Assembly: GCA_033026295.1 (NCBI GenBank)
Contig: CM065180.1
Span: 19,249,523-19,313,522, forward strand
From: Channa striata
Taxonomy: Eukaryota > Chordata > Actinopteri > Anabantiformes > Channidae
Length of the DNA: 64,000 nt
Direction of reading: 5' to 3'
Position numbers and translations under genes: made by a program. This document shows, one piece after another, positions 20,506 through 31,559 of the stretch (positions are counted from its first letter, which is position 1; each line of letters starts with the position of its first letter). Under the pieces are notes generated by a model. The model ran no database searches and was not told the origin of the DNA. It saw only the letters and a program-made list of their open reading frames with translations.

Positions 20506-21180
20506 GATAAATGTCCACTGTTTTCCCTCGTCCTCTTTGTCTTCAGTATTTGCAGAAGTGTCTGCAGGACTGTTCGAAGCTCAGCTACTGTCTAACAGGA
20601 AACTGTAGCCCAAACTAATGTGACCCAGAGTCTGAACATATTCATGTGTGTGTTGAGGAGTATAAAACAAATGCGTGACGTATGAAACTTGAGAACGGCA
20701 CTGGACAAGGCACGGAACTCTGTCTGTCAACTTCTGTCCTGCAAGAGAATAAAACCCTTAAAAGACATCCTGGATGTTCCAGCTTCTTTATTGATTACAC
20801 TCGAGCTGTCTGTTACCAGTAGTTGTCGATTTTTCCACGACAGCAGGAAGAAACCAGAGTTGTGCATTATCTGCTCCCAAGCTGATGTGAAACATTTAAG
20901 TTTTTCTTTAATTAGAGTTGAAAGTCTTGTTTTATTTAGAGAAACCGGCATCGTAGCATTTTTAATTAATTTTTTACTTCAGTAGGTTGAAATATTTAAC
21001 TAATAACTGTGTTATAACTTGGGCTAAAAATGAACAAAAATGGCACCAAAAAGACGAACACTGATTGTTGTTCAGTTGTTTGTTTTACATACTATATAAA
21101 AAATTGTAATCCGATTCAAAACAAATATTTATTTTGATAAAAACTAAACAAGCACTTTTCTGTCTCTCAGCGTCACAGTA
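20506..21180. other. Intergenic; possible retroelement end near 20640-20830
   Basis: A TATAAAA (20662-20668), AATAAA (20748-20753) and a TGTTAC end-like stretch near 20810 occur in LTR-like order, but no matching second copy or target duplication was found, so the nature is open. From about 20985 the sequence matches the flank at 26925-27120. Confidence 0.35.
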
Positions 21181-21229
21181 ACATGTGCAGCGGTTTGTGT
21201 GCAGCTCTGTGGCTTCCTGTGTCACTGTG

Positions 21230-21667
21230 GCCTTCGAGCACAATAATAAACAGCAGAGTCTTCAGTCGTCAAGCTGTTCATCTGCAGATACACCTGATCC
21301 ACGTTGTTGTCTCTGGAAATGGTGAATCGGTTCTGGACAGACGTGGAATAGCGTATAGTGCCTCCACTCGGAGCAGAAATGTGGGCGACCCACTCCAGTC
21401 CTTTTCCTTCAGCTTGTCTGATCCAGCTGATATCAGCATCACCATCAGATATTCCTGCATATGTACAGGTGAGTTTGTGGGATTGTCCAGGCCTCTTTAC
21501 CACTGGTTCAGACTCAGTCAGAGTCTGACTGCAAACACCTGAGGACAAAAGACAGTTTGATCAGAGCCGAGCCAAAGGAAACACAGACAAAGAAAAAGGC
21601 AGATGTGTGTGTGTTTACCAGAAATTACTGGTAGAAGCAGGAAAGTTAAAGACGTAGTTAAAGTCAT
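21230..21667 (-). CDS. ighv: IGHV segment, group E, intact
   Basis: Leader 21619-21667 is MTLTTSLTFLLLPVISG, donor GTAAAC. V exon 21230-21538: GVCSQTLTESEPVVKRPGQ (a third Cys near the mature N-terminus), LTCTYAGISDGDADIS, WIRQAEGKGLEW, CDR2 ISAPSGGTI, TSVQNRFTISRDNNVDQVY, DSAVYYCARR. RSS: heptamer CACAGTG 21223-21229, spacer 22, nonamer ACACAAACC 21192-21200 (one mismatch). Perfect octamer at 21738-21745. The near-twin is at 27171-27608, differing mainly in CDR1 and CDR2. It looks functional. Confidence 0.92.
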
Positions 21668-21737
21668 GGTGGAAATGTGTCGTGTGTCGGGTTTGTGGGT
21701 TATTGTCTTCACTGAAATAAGGATGGAGGAGACTCAC

Positions 21738-21745
21738 ATTTGCAT
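21738..21745 (-). promoter_or_regulatory. Perfect Ig octamer ATGCAAAT (group E promoter)
   Basis: About 70 bp upstream of the group E leader ATG. The same element is at 27679-27686 for the twin gene, and it is decayed in the three leader-only relics. Confidence 0.8.
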
Positions 21746-21749
21746 TGAC

Positions 21750-22410
21750 TCCTCCTAACTTTTACTTATCATATATAGAACATATTCCTAAAATACTGTA
21801 GTTGGTGGGACAGATCCATCATCTGCTGCCTGTTTCAAAGCTTTCAGCTTGAGAAAACAATCAAGGTTAGACACAAGAAATGTTTATTACATTAGTAAGT
21901 GTCACACACAAAACTGGGCAAAGTCTTGTGTTTTCTTTTTATTGATATGATGGACAGACGTGAGTCCTGACAGACATATATCCCATCAACTGTTTAATTC
22001 TGAGCTGGTCGATGGCTGCAGCTTTTCCTTGTGCACAGCAACTGAAGCACATTGACAAGTTGGACTCATGTAAACACATTGTCCACACAGACACTTAGAA
22101 CAGACATTGTCATAAGTTTATATGGTAAAAAAAAACATGAAAAACATTTGTTGTAAATTAATAATCTCTTCAGTTAATGTTCTATGTTCCATGACACGAC
22201 TGTCATCAGAAATACTCAGTTCTTTCCTGCCCTCTGCAGTTTTTAAAGAGCGACTGCAACACTTTTATGTTCATACAATCGACTCAGTCGTGAAGGACGA
22301 CGTGGACTGTTGGACTGTGCAGCTGCTCAGACCGATTAAAGACTTTAAACCACAGGAAAACTTCTACCTTACAAATTCAATAAGACTTTAGCAAATTAAA
22401 ACCTGGAAAT
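21750..22410. other. Intergenic; partly shared with 27780-28090
   Basis: 21945-22250 (GATATGATGGACAGACGTGAG onward) resembles 27797-28110, an extension of the group E duplication. No gene was recognised. Confidence 0.5.
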
Positions 22411-22412
22411 GT

Positions 22413-22692
22413 CACTGTGGCTCTTATGATAAACAGCAGAATCTTTAGTCTTGATCTGGAGATAAACTTGCTGTCTGCGTTTGTCTCTGGAGACAGTAAA
22501 GTGACCTTGGACATACTTTGTCCTAGTTTGCAGAATTAGTCATTTTTGCTCTTTGACTCTTTGAGTGTAAATGACTTTTACATCACTGTTGGAAACAGCA
22601 GACTCCTCATGAACACAGGTAAATGTGCATCTGTTTCCAATGTAAAGCTTTAACCCAACCAGGAAAGAGAACGTCCAAAGTCTGAAAGTCAT
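22413..22692 (-). pseudogene. Diverged V-domain relic
   Basis: A heptamer CACAGTG (22412-22418) is followed by an FR3-like end in which YYC has become YHK, then QQVY-like and SRDKR-like FR3 coding. Beyond a frame break comes a stretch with RCTFTCV, a possible FR1 Cys, and a leader-like MTFRLWTFSFLVGLK starting near 22692. The intron is not evident. It is a decayed V gene of uncertain group. Confidence 0.5.
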
Positions 22693-23008
22693 GGTGACTA
22701 ACATGCTAATGCTGCTACCAACTGCTTATAACATAGAGGATTACTGCTAAAAACAATAAACCAAAACAATAATCTTCCACAACTTGGATTTTTTATTACA
22801 AAAGTAAAACTTGAATAGTGAGTTAAATAACTCAGTTGAGCTCCAGTGAAAGAACCTTTTCCACCAATATTAGAAATCATTTTTTTTAAACAGAACAGAG
22901 TTTTCAAAACAAAAAACTCTGTGGAGGATTTAAACTGCATTAAAAAAACATAGTATTTCGTTTAAAGACATAAATGATATGAGATACAGGATCCTCTCAC
23001 ACAAAGTT
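22693..23008. other. Intergenic, nothing recognised
   Basis: AT-rich DNA with no V, RSS or transposon signature. The open frame on the minus strand here has no family features. Confidence 0.45.
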
Positions 23009-23047
23009 AGTTTTTGTACAGCTGCTGAAACACATTCAGTCACCGTG

Positions 23048-23494
23048 GGTCTCGAACACAGTAATAAACAGCAGAATCTTCCGTTTTCAGACTGTTCATC
23101 TGCAGAAACAGCTGCTGTCTGCTGTCATCTCTGGAGATGATGAACCGGCCTTGGACTGACGGAGGGTAAATGATGGTGCCGCTAGGACGAGTGATACATG
23201 CAACCCACTCCGGGCTTTTCCCAGGAGCCTGTCGGACCCAGTGCATAGTGTGTCTGCTGAATGTGAATCCAGAGCCAGTACAGGTCAGTCTGTGGGATTC
23301 TCCAGGTCTTTTAACCACTGGTTCAGACTCAGTCAGTGTCTGAGCCTCAGAACCTGCAGAATATTAAACAGATCATCATAGTATCAGGTACAATTTATCT
23401 GTATTTTATGTTTGTATAAAAAAAAGCTGTTGTTCTTACCAGACAAGTTAATAAAGAGGCAGAGAACAACAAGCACATAATCAGGTCTGATCAT
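23048..23494 (-). CDS. ighv: IGHV segment, group A', intact with variant heptamer
   Basis: Leader 23440-23494 is longer than in group A and reads MIRPDYVLVVLCLFINLSG. V exon 23048-23353: GSEAQTLTESEPVVKRPGES, LTCTGSGFTFSRHTM, HWVRQAPGKSPEW (PEW instead of LEW), CDR2 ITRPSGTI, PPSVQGRFIISRDDSRQQ, DSAVYYCVRD. RSS: heptamer CACGGTG 23041-23047 (fourth base G instead of A), spacer 23, nonamer ACAAAAACT 23009-23017. The first three heptamer bases are kept, so joining may persist at a lower rate. Octamer-like ATGCAAAC at 23596-23603. Confidence 0.87.
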
Positions 23495-23609
23495 TGTCAA
23501 ATGTGTCTGTTATGGTTCCGTCTAGTGTGTGTCTGTCAGTGATTTAGTCCCTGTGTTTCACTCTGACACATATGTAGAGATGGAAGAGATGAGAGGTTTG
23601 CATTGACTC

Positions 23610-24080
23610 CTCCTCAAAGACAAACACACACATTTCATCTCTTGAAAAAATACTTACAATATATTGTTATATAAATACAAATAAATCATCATATTTTGCC
23701 AGTTTGTTATTAAAACCTGAACTACTGTATATTTATACATTTATTGTCAATCATCACATTTTTGTAAAGAAAACTGAATTCCAGTAATAAAAACAACTTC
23801 TGCAGTTAGAAGCCACAGCATCAGTGTCTTCTGTTCTTCTTTGTGTTTCTTTTTTGTCCCTGAGGTTTTTGAAATTATGTTTTTTTAATATTATTTTAAA
23901 GTCTCCCTGCTCATTTGTCTTATTCAGTACATATTACAGAAGCCTCTTCATGAAAGACTTTGAGACTCTGAGTCTTTCATGTCTTTCACTCCACCCTTTG
24001 ACCCGTACAACCTGATGAGAGACAGGAAACAGGAACCAAATGATTTTGTTGTTTTTAACTGAAGTTTTACTGAGGAGATG
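23610..24080. other. Intergenic, nothing recognised
   Basis: AT-rich; no coding or repeat signature until the conserved group B downstream flank begins near 24090. Confidence 0.45.
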
Positions 24081-24089
24081 AACTGGTCT

Positions 24090-24154
24090 GAATTCATTCA
24101 TGGTCTGAGGCTCCTCCTCTGGTGGTTTCATGTAACTAGTGTCAGACACTGAGG
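24090..24154. promoter_or_regulatory. Conserved flank beyond the group B RSS
   Basis: About 65 bp just past the nonamer, with GGCTCCTCCTCTGGTGG and then ACTAGTGTCAGACACTGAGG (GTGTCAGACAC is palindromic). It is almost unchanged beside group B segments at 5680, 10240, 30945, 38745 and 47340, and shorter at 2440, 17840, 34650 and 43020. It may be selected, or may simply mark the duplicated unit. Confidence 0.45.
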
Positions 24155-24193
24155 GGTTTTTGTTCAGCTCCACTGATGGTTTGTGTCACTGTG

Positions 24194-24617
24194 TCTGTCT
24201 CTGGCACAGTAATACACAGCAGTGTCTTCAGGCTGGACATTCTGTCCAATTAAAGTCACTCTGTTGCTGGAAGTTTCTAGCTCAATACTGAACTTGTTCT
24301 TCAGTGAATCTTTGTAGTAAGAGCCTCCTGTATATTTTCTCCCAATCCACTCCAGTCCTTTTCCTGCAGCTTGTCTGATCCAAGCTGTGTAGTAGCTGCT
24401 CACAGAATAAGAGACCTGACAGGTGATGGACAGACGTTGACCTGGCTGCACAGTCACAGACTCTGGCTGTGTCAACTCTTCACACTTCACACCTGTTAAA
24501 AGAAGAACATGAAATGAAATATCACGTTATGCTGCAAAAAACCGCATGACTTTGTCAAATCCAGAGAGACTCACAGGATCCAGCTGCCAACAGCAGCAGC
24601 AGAGCTACAGAGAACAT
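24194..24617 (-). CDS. ighv: IGHV segment, group B, intact
   Basis: Leader 24575-24617 is MFSVALLLLLAAGS. V exon 24194-24492: VKCEELTQPESV, SYSVSSYYTAWIRQAAGKG, CDR2 KYTGGS, LKNKFSIELETSSNRVTL in FR3 and DTAVYYCARDR. RSS: heptamer CACAGTG 24187-24193, spacer 23, nonamer ACAAAAACC 24155-24163. The SSNRVTL variant replaces SSKTVTL of most group B genes and recurs at 38831. No defect seen. Confidence 0.93.
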
Positions 24618-24719
24618 GGTTTACAGTGACGTGACGTGAAGTCCACAGACAGTCTGATGTGAAGCTTTTATATCTGAGTGACAGGAAACATCAGTGAGTT
24701 TGCATAGACTCAAACATGG

Positions 24720-25370
24720 AACATGAATATTGGCCGAATTGGAGCCAATGATGTTGAATTTTGTGATATTTTACTTTCACACTTTTTAAAAATCTTTCAT
24801 CTTTGGAGAAATAAAACAGTTTTTTGTAATTTAAAATAATGAATCTCTGGGTATGACGTCAATATTAAAACATGATCCAATTTTATGAATTTAAAGAATA
24901 AAATCACTACTTATAATGACATTATTACTGCTGTTAGGAAAGTGTCTATGATAGAAAACATTAAATCAACAATGTAATGACAATTATGATGTGCATTCAT
25001 TGAATGATGAGAAATCACTAAGAATTTCCTGTAAGTCATTTTTTAAATGTTTATATATTTTTTAAAGTAGTGAATCTCCTTAAAATTTTATTAGAACACT
25101 TAGAGAATTAATTTACATTGCACATTTTTTTCTTATGTCTTCGTTTATTTGCCCACTTATTTGGTCACTGAGCAAAAGGGACGACAGTATCAAAACAATA
25201 AAAGCTTTTATTAATTTAAAGTACATTTTTCATCATATTATTTTCATATTGTTCACTTTAATCCTGATAAAATATCATTATCTCAAACATTAGAATGGGC
25301 CTTTTAATTTCTAAACCCTTAAATACTTAAGGACATTAACTATGTGACATATTAAGAGTCTGTCAACCCA
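24720..25370. repeat. Intergenic flank between group B and group A genes
   Basis: Similar to 18220-18760 and 31560-32110, part of a common B-to-A spacer. No gene was recognised. Confidence 0.55.
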
Positions 25371-25411
25371 GCAGGTTTTTGTTCAGCCACTCAGACACTT
25401 CAGTCACTGTG

Positions 25412-25863
25412 AGTGTCGAGCACAATAATAAACAGCAGAATCTTCAGTTTTCAGACTGTTCATCTGCAGATACACCTGCTGTCTGCTGTTGACTCTGGAG
25501 ACGGTGAACCGGCCTTTCACTGAGTCTGAGTAGTAGATGTAAGCACTGTCATATCTGATATAGGCGATCCACTCCAGTCCTTTTCCAGGAGCCTGTCTGA
25601 CCCAGTGCATATAATAGCTGCTAAATGTGAATCCAGATCCAGTACAGGTCAGTCTGTGAGATTCTCCAGGTCTTTTAACAACTGGTTCAGATTCTGTCAG
25701 AGTCTGAGCATCAACACCTGCAGAGATGAAAAAATATAAAAAAATTGTTGCTGTTAGTTTGGATGTTGCATGAAAAACAAACAATTTCAATCTGGGATCA
25801 GTAAAATTCTTCACCTGTCCAGCAGAGAGTTAACAGCAGCAGTCCTGTCCTACAGTCCATCAT
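25412..25863 (-). CDS. ighv: IGHV segment, group A, intact
   Basis: Leader 25815-25863, same type as at 310-749. V exon 25412-25717: GVDAQTLTESEPVVKRPGES, LTCTGSGFTFSSYYM, HWVRQAPGKGLEW, a long CDR2 (IRYDSAYI), SVKGRFTVSRVNSRQQ, DSAVYYCARH. RSS: heptamer CACAGTG 25405-25411, spacer 22, nonamer ACAAAAACC 25374-25382. The leader, its intron and about 700 bp upstream match those of the gene at 62864-63310. It looks functional. Confidence 0.92.
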
Positions 25864-25952
25864 GTCCAACTGTGTGTCCACTGTCCTCTTGTCCTCTCTG
25901 CAGACTGATAAATAGAGGTGAAGACATCTGAGTTTTGCATTAACTCCTCCTG

Positions 25953-26175
25953 ACCAGAGGTGGGAAGTAACAAATACGTCTTTACAGTCCGTATAACTTG
26001 AGAATTAATTTTTCGAACCAACTCCTCCCTACATTGTAACTCACATGTCTGTACTTCCAACTCTTTACATTTTCTAAACAGGAAGAGGAACAGTCTGGAT
26101 TCACAAGCAGCATGGTTTGAACCTCCACAGTCCAGTTTTATTGTGACCTCACTCACTGCAGGAGGCTTCTTACAG
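25953..26175. mobile_element. Possible hAT-type non-autonomous element, partial
   Basis: Begins with CAGAGGTGGGAAGTAACAAA, which resembles the end of common fish hAT elements. The matching opposite end is not seen. The block is duplicated at 63398-63620 together with the V gene, so it inserted before that duplication. The open frame through it (to 26264) has no known domain. Confidence 0.4.
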
Positions 26176-26269
26176 GTTTGTCTATTAACATTAATACGAT
26201 TTATTGAATGAATGCAATAATTTCTTTTAAATAGTTTCCTGTATAAACTTGGTTTATAAAACAATGTTT

Positions 26270-27120
26270 TATAAGTTTAAAAAACAAATAAAATAAAACA
26301 CTAACAGAGCTTTCCCAGGTTGTCTGGTCTGTCTCTAATTTAATTTTATTCGTTAAGGCATAATTAGAGCTGCTGTTTTCTGATCGTAATGTTTCATATT
26401 GTGAGGAATTAATTTTAGTTCCCTAACTCTGGTCTTCAAACTTAAATTTTTATTTTGAGTTAGTTGTGAACATTATTAATCACCGTTTTTAACACAAACA
26501 TGAGATTTTTCTGATACTAAAAATTTCATCCCAGTTTAACAACTGAGACAGAAAATCACGTTGTATTAAAATTAGTTACAACTGCATTTCATTTTCAGTC
26601 TCAGTTTCTCATCACACTCTGTGGGGAATATTAGCAATATTATACAGTGAAGGTGAAGGTTTTATTTTCATTAGAGAAACTTGTATAATAACATTTTTTA
26701 AATATTTTTTATTCAGTAAGTTGAATTAATTAACCCTTAGTTGTAGTTTAACTCGAGCTAAAAATGAACAAAAAATTAACAACATGGCAGAGAATGATGA
26801 AAAACTTAAAAGGTTAAATAAAAAATGAATCTCGATTTATATACAGACTAAAACAAAAATATACTTTTCTCTCTCTCAGCATCACAGTAACATCTGCAGG
26901 GGTTTTTGTGCAGCTCAGTATGTTGAAATATTTAACTACTAACTGTGTTATAACTTGGGCTAAAAATGAACAAAAATGGCAACAAAAAGACAAACACTGA
27001 TTGTTGTTCAGTTGTTTGTTTTACATACTATATAAAAAAATGTAATTCGATTCAAAACAAATATTTATTTTGATAAAAACTAAAACAAAAATACACTTTT
27101 CTGTCTCTCAGAGTCACAGT
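26270..27120. other. Intergenic, with a stray RSS-like piece
   Basis: 26270-26600 continues the duplication with the end of the window (63720-64000). At 26870-26925 a copy of the group E outer flank, including a nonamer GGGGTTTTTGTGCAGCTC (plus strand), ends abruptly without heptamer or V. 26925-27120 repeats 20985-21180. Confidence 0.5.
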
Positions 27121-27170
27121 AACATGTGCAGGGGTTTGTGTGCAGCTCTGTGGCTTCCTGTGTCACTGTG

Positions 27171-27608
27171 GCCTTCGAGCACAATAATAAACAGCAGAGT
27201 CTTCAGTCGTCAAGCTGTTCATCTGCAGATACACCTGATCCACGTTGTTGTCTCTGGAAATGGTGAAACGGTTCTGGACAGACGTGGAATAATATTTACT
27301 CGTTCCACTCGGAGCAGAAATGAAGGCGACCCACTCCAGTCCTTTTCCTTCAGCTTGTCTGATCCAGCTGATACGAGCATCATCATCAGATATTCCTGCA
27401 TATGTGCAGGTGAGTTTGTGGGATTGTCCAGGCCTCTTTACCACTGGTTCAGACTCAGTCAGAGTCTGACTGCAAACACCTGAGGACAAAAGACAGTTTG
27501 ATCAGAGCCGAGCCAAAGGAAACACAGACAAAGAAAAAGGCAGATGTGTGTGTGTTTACCAGAAATTACTGGTAGAAGCAGGAAAGTTAAAGACGTAGTT
27601 AAAGTCAT
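27171..27608 (-). CDS. ighv: IGHV segment, group E, intact
   Basis: Leader 27560-27608 is identical to that at 21619-21667. V exon 27171-27479: GVCSQTLTESEPVVKRPGQ, LTCTYAGISDDDARIS, WIRQAEGKGLEW, CDR2 ISAPSGTSK, FTISRDNNVDQVY, DSAVYYCARR. RSS: heptamer CACAGTG 27164-27170, spacer 22, nonamer ACACAAACC 27133-27141. Perfect octamer at 27679-27686. Compared with its twin, changes cluster in CDR1 and CDR2. It looks functional. Confidence 0.92.
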
Positions 27609-27699
27609 GGTGGAAATGTGTCGTGTGTCGGGTTTGTGGGTTATTGTCTTCACTGAAATAAGGATGGAGGAGACTCACATTTGCATTGACTCCTCCTCA

Positions 27700-28840
27700 C
27701 AGAGATAAAAATTAAAGGGATTTGATCTAAACTCAATATTTATTGTTTGTTACATTCAAACTAGTTACAGATATACTGAGTGTTGTATTTCATTTTTATT
27801 GATATGATGGACAGACGTGAGTCCTGACAGACATATATCCCATCAACTGTTTAATTCTGAGCTGGTCGATGGCTGCAGCTTTTCCTTGTGCACAGCAAAC
27901 TGAAGCACACACACAGACACTTAGACATGACTTAGAACAGACATGATCATAAGTTTAGCAATTTAATATGGTAAAATAAAACATAAAAACATTTGTTATA
28001 AATTGATAATCTCTTCACGTAATGTTCTATGGTCCATGACACTATCGTCATCAGAAATATTCAGTCCTTTCCTGCCCTCTGCAGTTTATAAGGAGAGACT
28101 GCACACGGTCCTTATTACTAAAACACATTTACATATTTTAATATTTATACTTTGTGTTTTGTTAGTAAAATGAGGGAATTAAAAAGTTTATCAAAACAGT
28201 AGATTTTCATTTCTTACAAATGGCTGAAGGTTTGCAGTTATGTAAAAAATATGTTAGAAATTCTGTTCTACAGCATAAAATACAATAGTTTCTATACAGC
28301 TTTAAAAAAACTTTAAAGAGAAAACAAGTTAATATTTTATTAATTTTTTTCATCAGTTCAAGTTTAAAATATATATTTAAAGTCAATAAACAAAGTGTGA
28401 CTTCCTGTTGACTGTAACCAGCTACATGTGGCACATTCATCCTGGTTCCTGTTCACCTTGAGATCAACTGTCTGCAGAGATGAACTCGTACTGACTGATG
28501 GAGCTGAAGTTCCTGCTGATAGACACGTGCTCAAAGTCGACTATTCAGAACACAAAGAACACACACCGAGTGTGTTGTGTTCAGTGAACACACCACATCT
28601 GGGAATCGAACCTTAGTTACACACGAGAGGCAAATATGACACAGACTTTGCTCTTTGTTTATGGGTGAAAATGAAATATTATTCATGACATAATTTACTT
28701 TGCATTTGACATAATTTACAGGCTGTAAAGTTTAAAGTGTGTATTGAAATCAAAAAGATTGTTGTCTTTATTTAAAGTAAGGTAAAAATATGTGTAAAAA
28801 ATATGATTATGATCAATATTGCAGTTATGGCAGGTTAAGT
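27700..28840. other. Intergenic, nothing recognised
   Basis: 27797-28110 resembles 21945-22250. The rest is AT-rich DNA; a stretch near 28210-28260 resembles 48040-48080 (ACAAATGGCTGAAGGTTTGC), marking another shared flank. No coding or RSS signature. Confidence 0.45.
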
Positions 28841-28880
28841 AGGTTTTTGTTCAGCTGTTCAACCAGCTTCAGTCACTGTG

Positions 28881-29305
28881 AGTCTCTGGCACAATAATAA
28901 ACAGCAGAATCTTCAGTTTTCAGACTGTTCATCTGCAGAAACAGCTGCTGTCTGCTGTTGTCTCTGGAGATGGTGAACCGGCCTTTCACTGACTGAGAGT
29001 AATATTGGCTACTGCCACCACCATCAGCAGCGACCCACTCCAGTCCTTTACCAGGAGCCTGTCTGACCCAGTGCATCCAGTGGCTGCTGAATGTGAATCC
29101 AGATCCAGTACAGGTCAGCCTGTGAGATTCTCCAGGTCTTTTAACAACTGGTTCAGATTCTGTCAGAGTTTGACCATCAACACCTGTAAAGGCAGAAAAC
29201 TCAGTTACAATTTGACACAGTATAAAAAATAAAAACTCAAACTCAGTCACAATCGTCACCTGTCCAGCAGAGAGTTAAAATCATCAGTCCTGTCCTATAG
29301 TCCAT
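28881..29305 (-). CDS. ighv: IGHV segment, group A, intact
   Basis: Leader 29260-29305 reads MDYRTGLMILTLCWTG. V exon 28881-29183: GVDGQTLTESEPVVKRPGES, LTCTGSGFTFSSHWM, HWVRQAPGKGLEW, CDR2 DGGGSSQ, SVKGRFTISRDNSRQQLFLQM, DSAVYYCARD. RSS: heptamer CACAGTG 28874-28880, spacer 23, nonamer ACAAAAACC 28842-28850. It is the duplicate of the gene at 4255-4674. It looks functional. Confidence 0.92.
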
Positions 29306-29399
29306 CGTGTCCAACTGTGTGTCCACTGTCCTCTGTCGTCCTCTCTGCAGACACATAAGTAGAGGCAGGAGACATCTGAGTTTTGCATGAACTCCTCCT

Positions 29400-30985
29400 C
29401 ACAACAAGGACGGCAGCTTCATGGTTTCCAGTCATGTGAGTCACACTGAGCCCTGAATGTCAGAAACACCATCAACTCCCCAGGAAAGTCCTGTTCATTT
29501 TCCATCTGTTCTAAGTCATGAATATTTAGTTCAAATGTCAACAAGCAAACTGCAAGTTTGTCACAGTATTTTAATCACGAACAAGAGCAAAAACCCTGAG
29601 ACGTTAATTTAATATTTAGTGTTTTTTAAATGAGATGTTTGATATAAAAAGTAAAAAAGAAGCAAAATTAGAGTCTGGAAGCTCATAGCAGAAGGAAACT
29701 GAGAAGAAACATGTTTTAAAGTAAATATTATTCAGCATTTTACAGCTGATTATGAATCATGGATGTAAGTTATTTCCACAAAGACACTGGAACTATTTCT
29801 TCTCCCAAATACACAACAGATTTTTGAAAATATTAACTGACGTAAAATTCAGTTAATTATCTCATTCCAGGTTAATAATGAACAGGTGGATGTTTTACAG
29901 AGTGAACTTTACTTATCTTACACTGACAAACACGCGATCTTGTATTTCTGGAAAAAAATCCAACATTTATTAATCTCACATCCAAACCTTGTTGTCGGTT
30001 CTGAGGATACAAATATTCACATCATGAATATTTCGCTTCCTGTCACTTCACAGGGATTTATTTTGAGTGTTCACACTTAAATGAACGTTCTTAGATCATG
30101 TCGTTGCATCTTTGGACAATTTACAGTCAGTTTTCTACTATATGAGAATGAGACTGAACCCAAAGCTCATTCATAACCCAACATTATGTAATCACCTACA
30201 CATTTGTCATTTAAATCCACTCAACACAATTATAAATAGAGACTTTTTCAACACCTTATATATATATATAAACATCTTTACATATAAAAATCTTCCTAAA
30301 ACCAATGAGAGAGGAAGTGAAACTCGTGATCATTTATGAAACAAAAACAAGTTGTTTTCACCAATAAAACTAAAATGGAATTAATTGTTTAAAAAGAAGC
30401 TCAAATAATAAATCAGATAGTTTTCGTAAGTTTGTATGAATAGTTTAAAATCCCTTTAGTCTCTTTGTCCAAAGTCTCTGCTGTGTATTACACTGTGTTA
30501 TTAATGCTGCAGATTAAGAAGAGGTCAGATAATCAGACTGTAGATCTCAGATTAAACATATTTACTCCTTCAACCTTCGTGAATGATTCTTTTATGATTC
30601 ATATTTTACAGAATAAAAAAAAGTAACTGTCAGTTGATCACACCTGCTGATGTTCTTTCCTCGCTGTCACACTTACGCAAAAGCTTATTTATGTTGAAAA
30701 AAACAATTATGAGGTTTTTACTAAATTCTGGATTTTTTTTGCAAATAAGACAATGACATCATCATATAATTTCTCATTATAGCTCATGTTTTACATTAAG
30801 TTCCTCATTCAACACACAGAAAGCTCACAACATTGTAGTAGGGATGGATTCAAATAACTGTTTTTATGCAATTTTGTTTTAGTCAGTTTCTGAACAGGCA
30901 GAAATAACAATTTTTCTTAGTCAACTGCTTTGAATTCATCCATGGTCTGAGGCTCCTCCTCTGGTGGTTTCATGTAACTAGTGTC
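29400..30985. other. Intergenic; first 540 bp duplicated, rest unrecognised
   Basis: 29400-29945 repeats 4755-5330. From 29950 to about 30930 I see AT-rich DNA, a short TA run near 30258 and no gene, RSS or transposon end. Confidence 0.5.
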
Positions 30986-31035
30986 AGACACTGAGGGGTT
31001 TTTGTTCAGCTCCACTGATGGTTTGTGTCACTGCG

Positions 31036-31458
31036 TCTCTGGCACAGTAATACACAGCAGTGTCTTCAGGCTGGACATTCTGTCCATTCAGAGTCACTGT
31101 CTTACTGGAAGATTCTATGGTGATACTGAACTTGTTCTTCAGTGAATCTTTGTAGTGTGTTGTATATCCATCAGCTGCAGATCCAATCCACTCCAGTCCT
31201 TTTCCTGCAGCTTGTCTGATCCAACCTGTCCAGTAGCTGCTCAAAGAATAAGAGACCTGACAGGTGATGGACAGACGTTGACCTGGCTGCACAGTCACAG
31301 ACTCTGGCTGTGTCAACTCTTCACACTTCACACCTGTGAAAAGAAGAACATGAAATGAAATATCACGTTATGCTGCCAAAAACCTCATGACTTTGTTAAA
31401 TCCAGAGAGACTCACAGGATCCAGCTGCCAACAGCAGCAGCAGAGCTACAGAGAACAT
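31036..31458 (-). CDS. ighv: IGHV segment, group B, open but with a damaged heptamer
   Basis: Leader 31416-31458 is MFSVALLLLLAAGS. V exon 31036-31333 is open: VKCEELTQPESV, SYSLSSYWTGWIRQAAGKG, CDR2 AADGYTT, LKNKFSITIESSSKTVTLNGQ and DTAVYYCARD. The nonamer ACAAAAACC (30997-31005) and 23-bp spacer are normal, but the heptamer at 31029-31035 reads CGCAGTG. The second base of the CAC core, which is the most critical part for RAG cutting, is changed. The gene may be expressible in principle yet rarely rearranged. Confidence 0.88.
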
Positions 31459-31559
31459 GGTTTACAGTGACGTGACGTGAAGTCCACAGACAGTCTGATG
31501 TGAAGCTTTTATATCTGAGTGACAGGAAACATCAGTGAGTTTGCATAGACTCAAACATG

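Noticed and set aside
20689..20985. Open frame of 98 codons on the plus strand.
   Set aside because: No domain or signal recognised. The surrounding TATAAAA and AATAAA hint at a retroelement end, but no paired end or target duplication was found.
25860..26264. Open frame of 134 codons upstream of a V leader, repeated at 63307-63711.
   Set aside because: It overlaps the V promoter and a hAT-like block. Its conservation is explained by duplication of the whole flank.
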